This document shows, piece by piece, positions 62,946-64,000 of a stretch of DNA of 64,000 nucleotides (the first letter of the stretch is position 1; each line of letters begins with the position of its first letter). Location: positions 37,576 through 101,575 of the forward strand of contig RXJR01000026.1 of NCBI GenBank assembly GCA_003963305.1, in the 5' to 3' direction. Under the pieces are notes generated by a model. That model was not told the DNA's origin. It did no database searches and saw nothing but the letters and a program-made list of their open reading frames with translations. The stretch comes from Candidatus Melainabacteria bacterium. Lineage in GTDB: Bacteria > Cyanobacteriota > Vampirovibrionia > Obscuribacterales > Obscuribacteraceae. Made by a program: the position numbers and the translations under genes.

Positions 62946-63413
62946 TCAGGGCCACAAGTAGGCGCGTGTTTCACGCAAACTGCATAAGCCGTTGGAACTG
63001 ACAATGATGTGGTCAATCACGTTTATGCCCATCAATTCACCAGCTTTGATGAGTGTGCGCGTAACATCGATATCTTCGTCGCTCGGTGTGAGCGAACCAG
63101 TTGGATGGTTATGCGCAACGATCATTGCGTGGGAGTTAGCCAGCAGTGCGGCTTTGAACACCTCGCGGGGATGCACAAGGCTGGATGATACGGTGCCATG
63201 CGAGACAACGTGGTATCCGATAACTTGATTCTTCGCATCAATATGGAATGCTACGAAATGCTCTTCCGAGTAGAATTTCAACGGCGCGACAAATTGTTCA
63301 AGATCAGCCGGTGTGCCGACAGAAACAGGCTTTCCGCCGGGCTCCTTGATGAGAGCCAAACGCATTTCAGGCACGATATATTTAAGATGTCGTTTCAAGG
63401 TGCGGCTATTCAT
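62946..63413 (-). CDS. radC: RadC/JAB-domain DNA-repair-like protein
   Basis: 155 residues from ATG 63413 (GGGGAGAG upstream). The JAMM metal-site motif HNHPTGSLTPSDEDI is intact, after HVVSHGTVSSSLVHPREVFKAAL. Length matches plasmid RadC-like proteins lacking the UPF0758 HhH N-terminus. Such proteins are common on mobile elements. Overlaps the upstream gene by 4 bp. Confidence 0.87.
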   Translation of the reverse strand: MNSRTLKRHLKYIVPEMRLALIKEPGGKPVSVGTPADLEQFVAPLKFYSEEHFVAFHIDAKNQVIGYHVVSHGTVSSSLVHPREVFKAALLANSHAMIVAHNHPTGSLTPSDEDIDVTRTLIKAGELMGINVIDHIIVSSNGLCSLRETRAYLWP

Positions 63414-64000
63414 GCTCTCCCCTCCATGGAATTCGGAAGCGAAGGCAAACAGAATGTACATGCTTGGCACGGTCTCAACTTATGCGCATCAGGCTGCAAC
63501 TTGTGTACGCCGATTACGGCTGGGCAAGTAAATAGCGCCGGATGTTGAATTGGTTCGGCGTGGTGTCCACCGCGATGAACTGGAAAGGAGACAACTCCCC
63601 TTGCTTGCCGAAGTTGATCGATAGCTGGCAACACTTGCGAATCTAGCTGTTCTTCGGTTTCCTGCAGCAATGCGAGTTGCCATGCTCCTGGGCGCTGCGC
63701 ATACGCAAGCAAACCAGATGCGAAGTTGTCGGAATCAATACTTAGCCACCCCTTGCAATTCGCGACTGATGCCAATTCAGTCATCGCATCGAGGATCTGC
63801 TGGTCGGTAAAACTTCTAGTGTAGAACCAGAACGAGCACAGCGGACGCTGCTCAACTGCGAGCAACCATGCGTTCACGTATTCCGGCGAATGGAAATCAC
63901 CCTTATTCCGATATCGGAATAACGGAGAATATCCAGAGTTCCGGACTATTCCGACTTCCGAAATATCCTGATACGGAATGCCCGCAATGGCTTTGAAAGT
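63410..64000 (-). CDS. Plasmid gene-product-88-like protein (5' end outside window)
   Basis: The frame stays open from 63410 to the right edge, 196 codons, so the GTG near 63877 is only an internal codon. Visible motifs KGDFHSPEYVNAWL, FWFYTRSF, GWLSIDSDN and the terminal Cys pattern TCP...RPCQACTFC match plasmid and phage proteins often called gene product 88, which carry a Cys-rich metal site. Function of the family is unknown. The stop overlaps the radC start (ATGA), so they form an operon. Confidence 0.6.
   Translation of the reverse strand, partial: TFKAIAGIPYQDISEVGIVRNSGYSPLFRYRNKGDFHSPEYVNAWLLAVEQRPLCSFWFYTRSFTDQQILDAMTELASVANCKGWLSIDSDNFASGLLAYAQRPGAWQLALLQETEEQLDSQVLPAIDQLRQARGVVSFPVHRGGHHAEPIQHPALFTCPAVIGVHKLQPDAHKLRPCQACTFCLPSLPNSMEGRA

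Overview
The window reads as an accessory region of a diderm (Gram-negative-type) bacterium: three-part RND efflux pumps, outer-membrane factors and a lipobox-bearing hydrolase are all present. Base composition is moderate and no gene fixes the lineage. A non-model lineage such as Vampirovibrionia/Melainabacteria (Obscuribacterales-like) fits the style of the proteins, but that is a weak inference. No replication initiator is visible, so plasmid versus integrated island cannot be decided.

Layout. 1-5.2 kb: a Met-rich repeat protein (cut at the left edge), a nuclease-like/methyltransferase pair, a Cys-rich membrane protein, and an ArsR regulator divergent from an MtrA/DUF4346-type protein and followed by an emfourin-like protein. 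5.5-6.6 kb: a frameshifted IS110-family transposase. 6.7-16.8 kb: two metal modules on the minus strand, each led by a CmtR-like ArsR with its own palindromic operator: (i) ArsR-OMF-MFP-RND pump, (ii) ArsR-P1B ATPase-lipid-kinase-like protein. 17-20 kb: two overlapping tiny ORFs, a lipoprotein alpha/beta hydrolase, a GC-rich gene-free stretch and a MerR regulator. 20-32 kb: an unusual cluster of tandem winged-helix proteins, stand-alone sigma70-region-4-like proteins, modular peptidoglycan hydrolases without signal peptides, IS66 and CDF-transporter remnants, a TPR-methyltransferase and a second ArsR. 32-40.7 kb: a seven-gene minus-strand metal operon (small Cys-rich protein, CzcB, CzcA, CzcC, MgtC, bestrophin, ZIP) ending at a strong terminator. 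41.6-46 kb: two further sigma4-like genes, one leading a P1B ATPase. 46-49 kb: DMT transporter, orphan RHS tip and decayed sequence.

49.3-64 kb is an integrative/mobilizable module: tyrosine integrase, the 3' part of an initiator tRNA-fMet (probable att site) with repeated GCCTAAC words, a GIY-YIG protein, a compact CBASS-like defence operon (CD-NTase, S-4TM effector, HNH protein), a mobilization operon (relaxosome protein, relaxase, coupling protein) with a probable oriT, an excisionase-like protein, RadC and a partial plasmid-type protein at the right edge.

The most unusual signal is a shared regulatory architecture: five promoters (25.2, 30.8, 31.3, 41.7 and 45.1 kb) carry the box ATTAAAT-N6-(C/A)TTGAAT, then 2 or 11 bases, then TTGAC(A/T)-N17-TAnnnT. 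They drive three of the four sigma4-like genes (one leading a metal ATPase), a winged-helix/lysozyme operon and a small protein divergent from ArsR. This looks like one coordinated, probably metal-responsive regulon linking efflux, small sigma4-like regulators and cell-wall enzymes.
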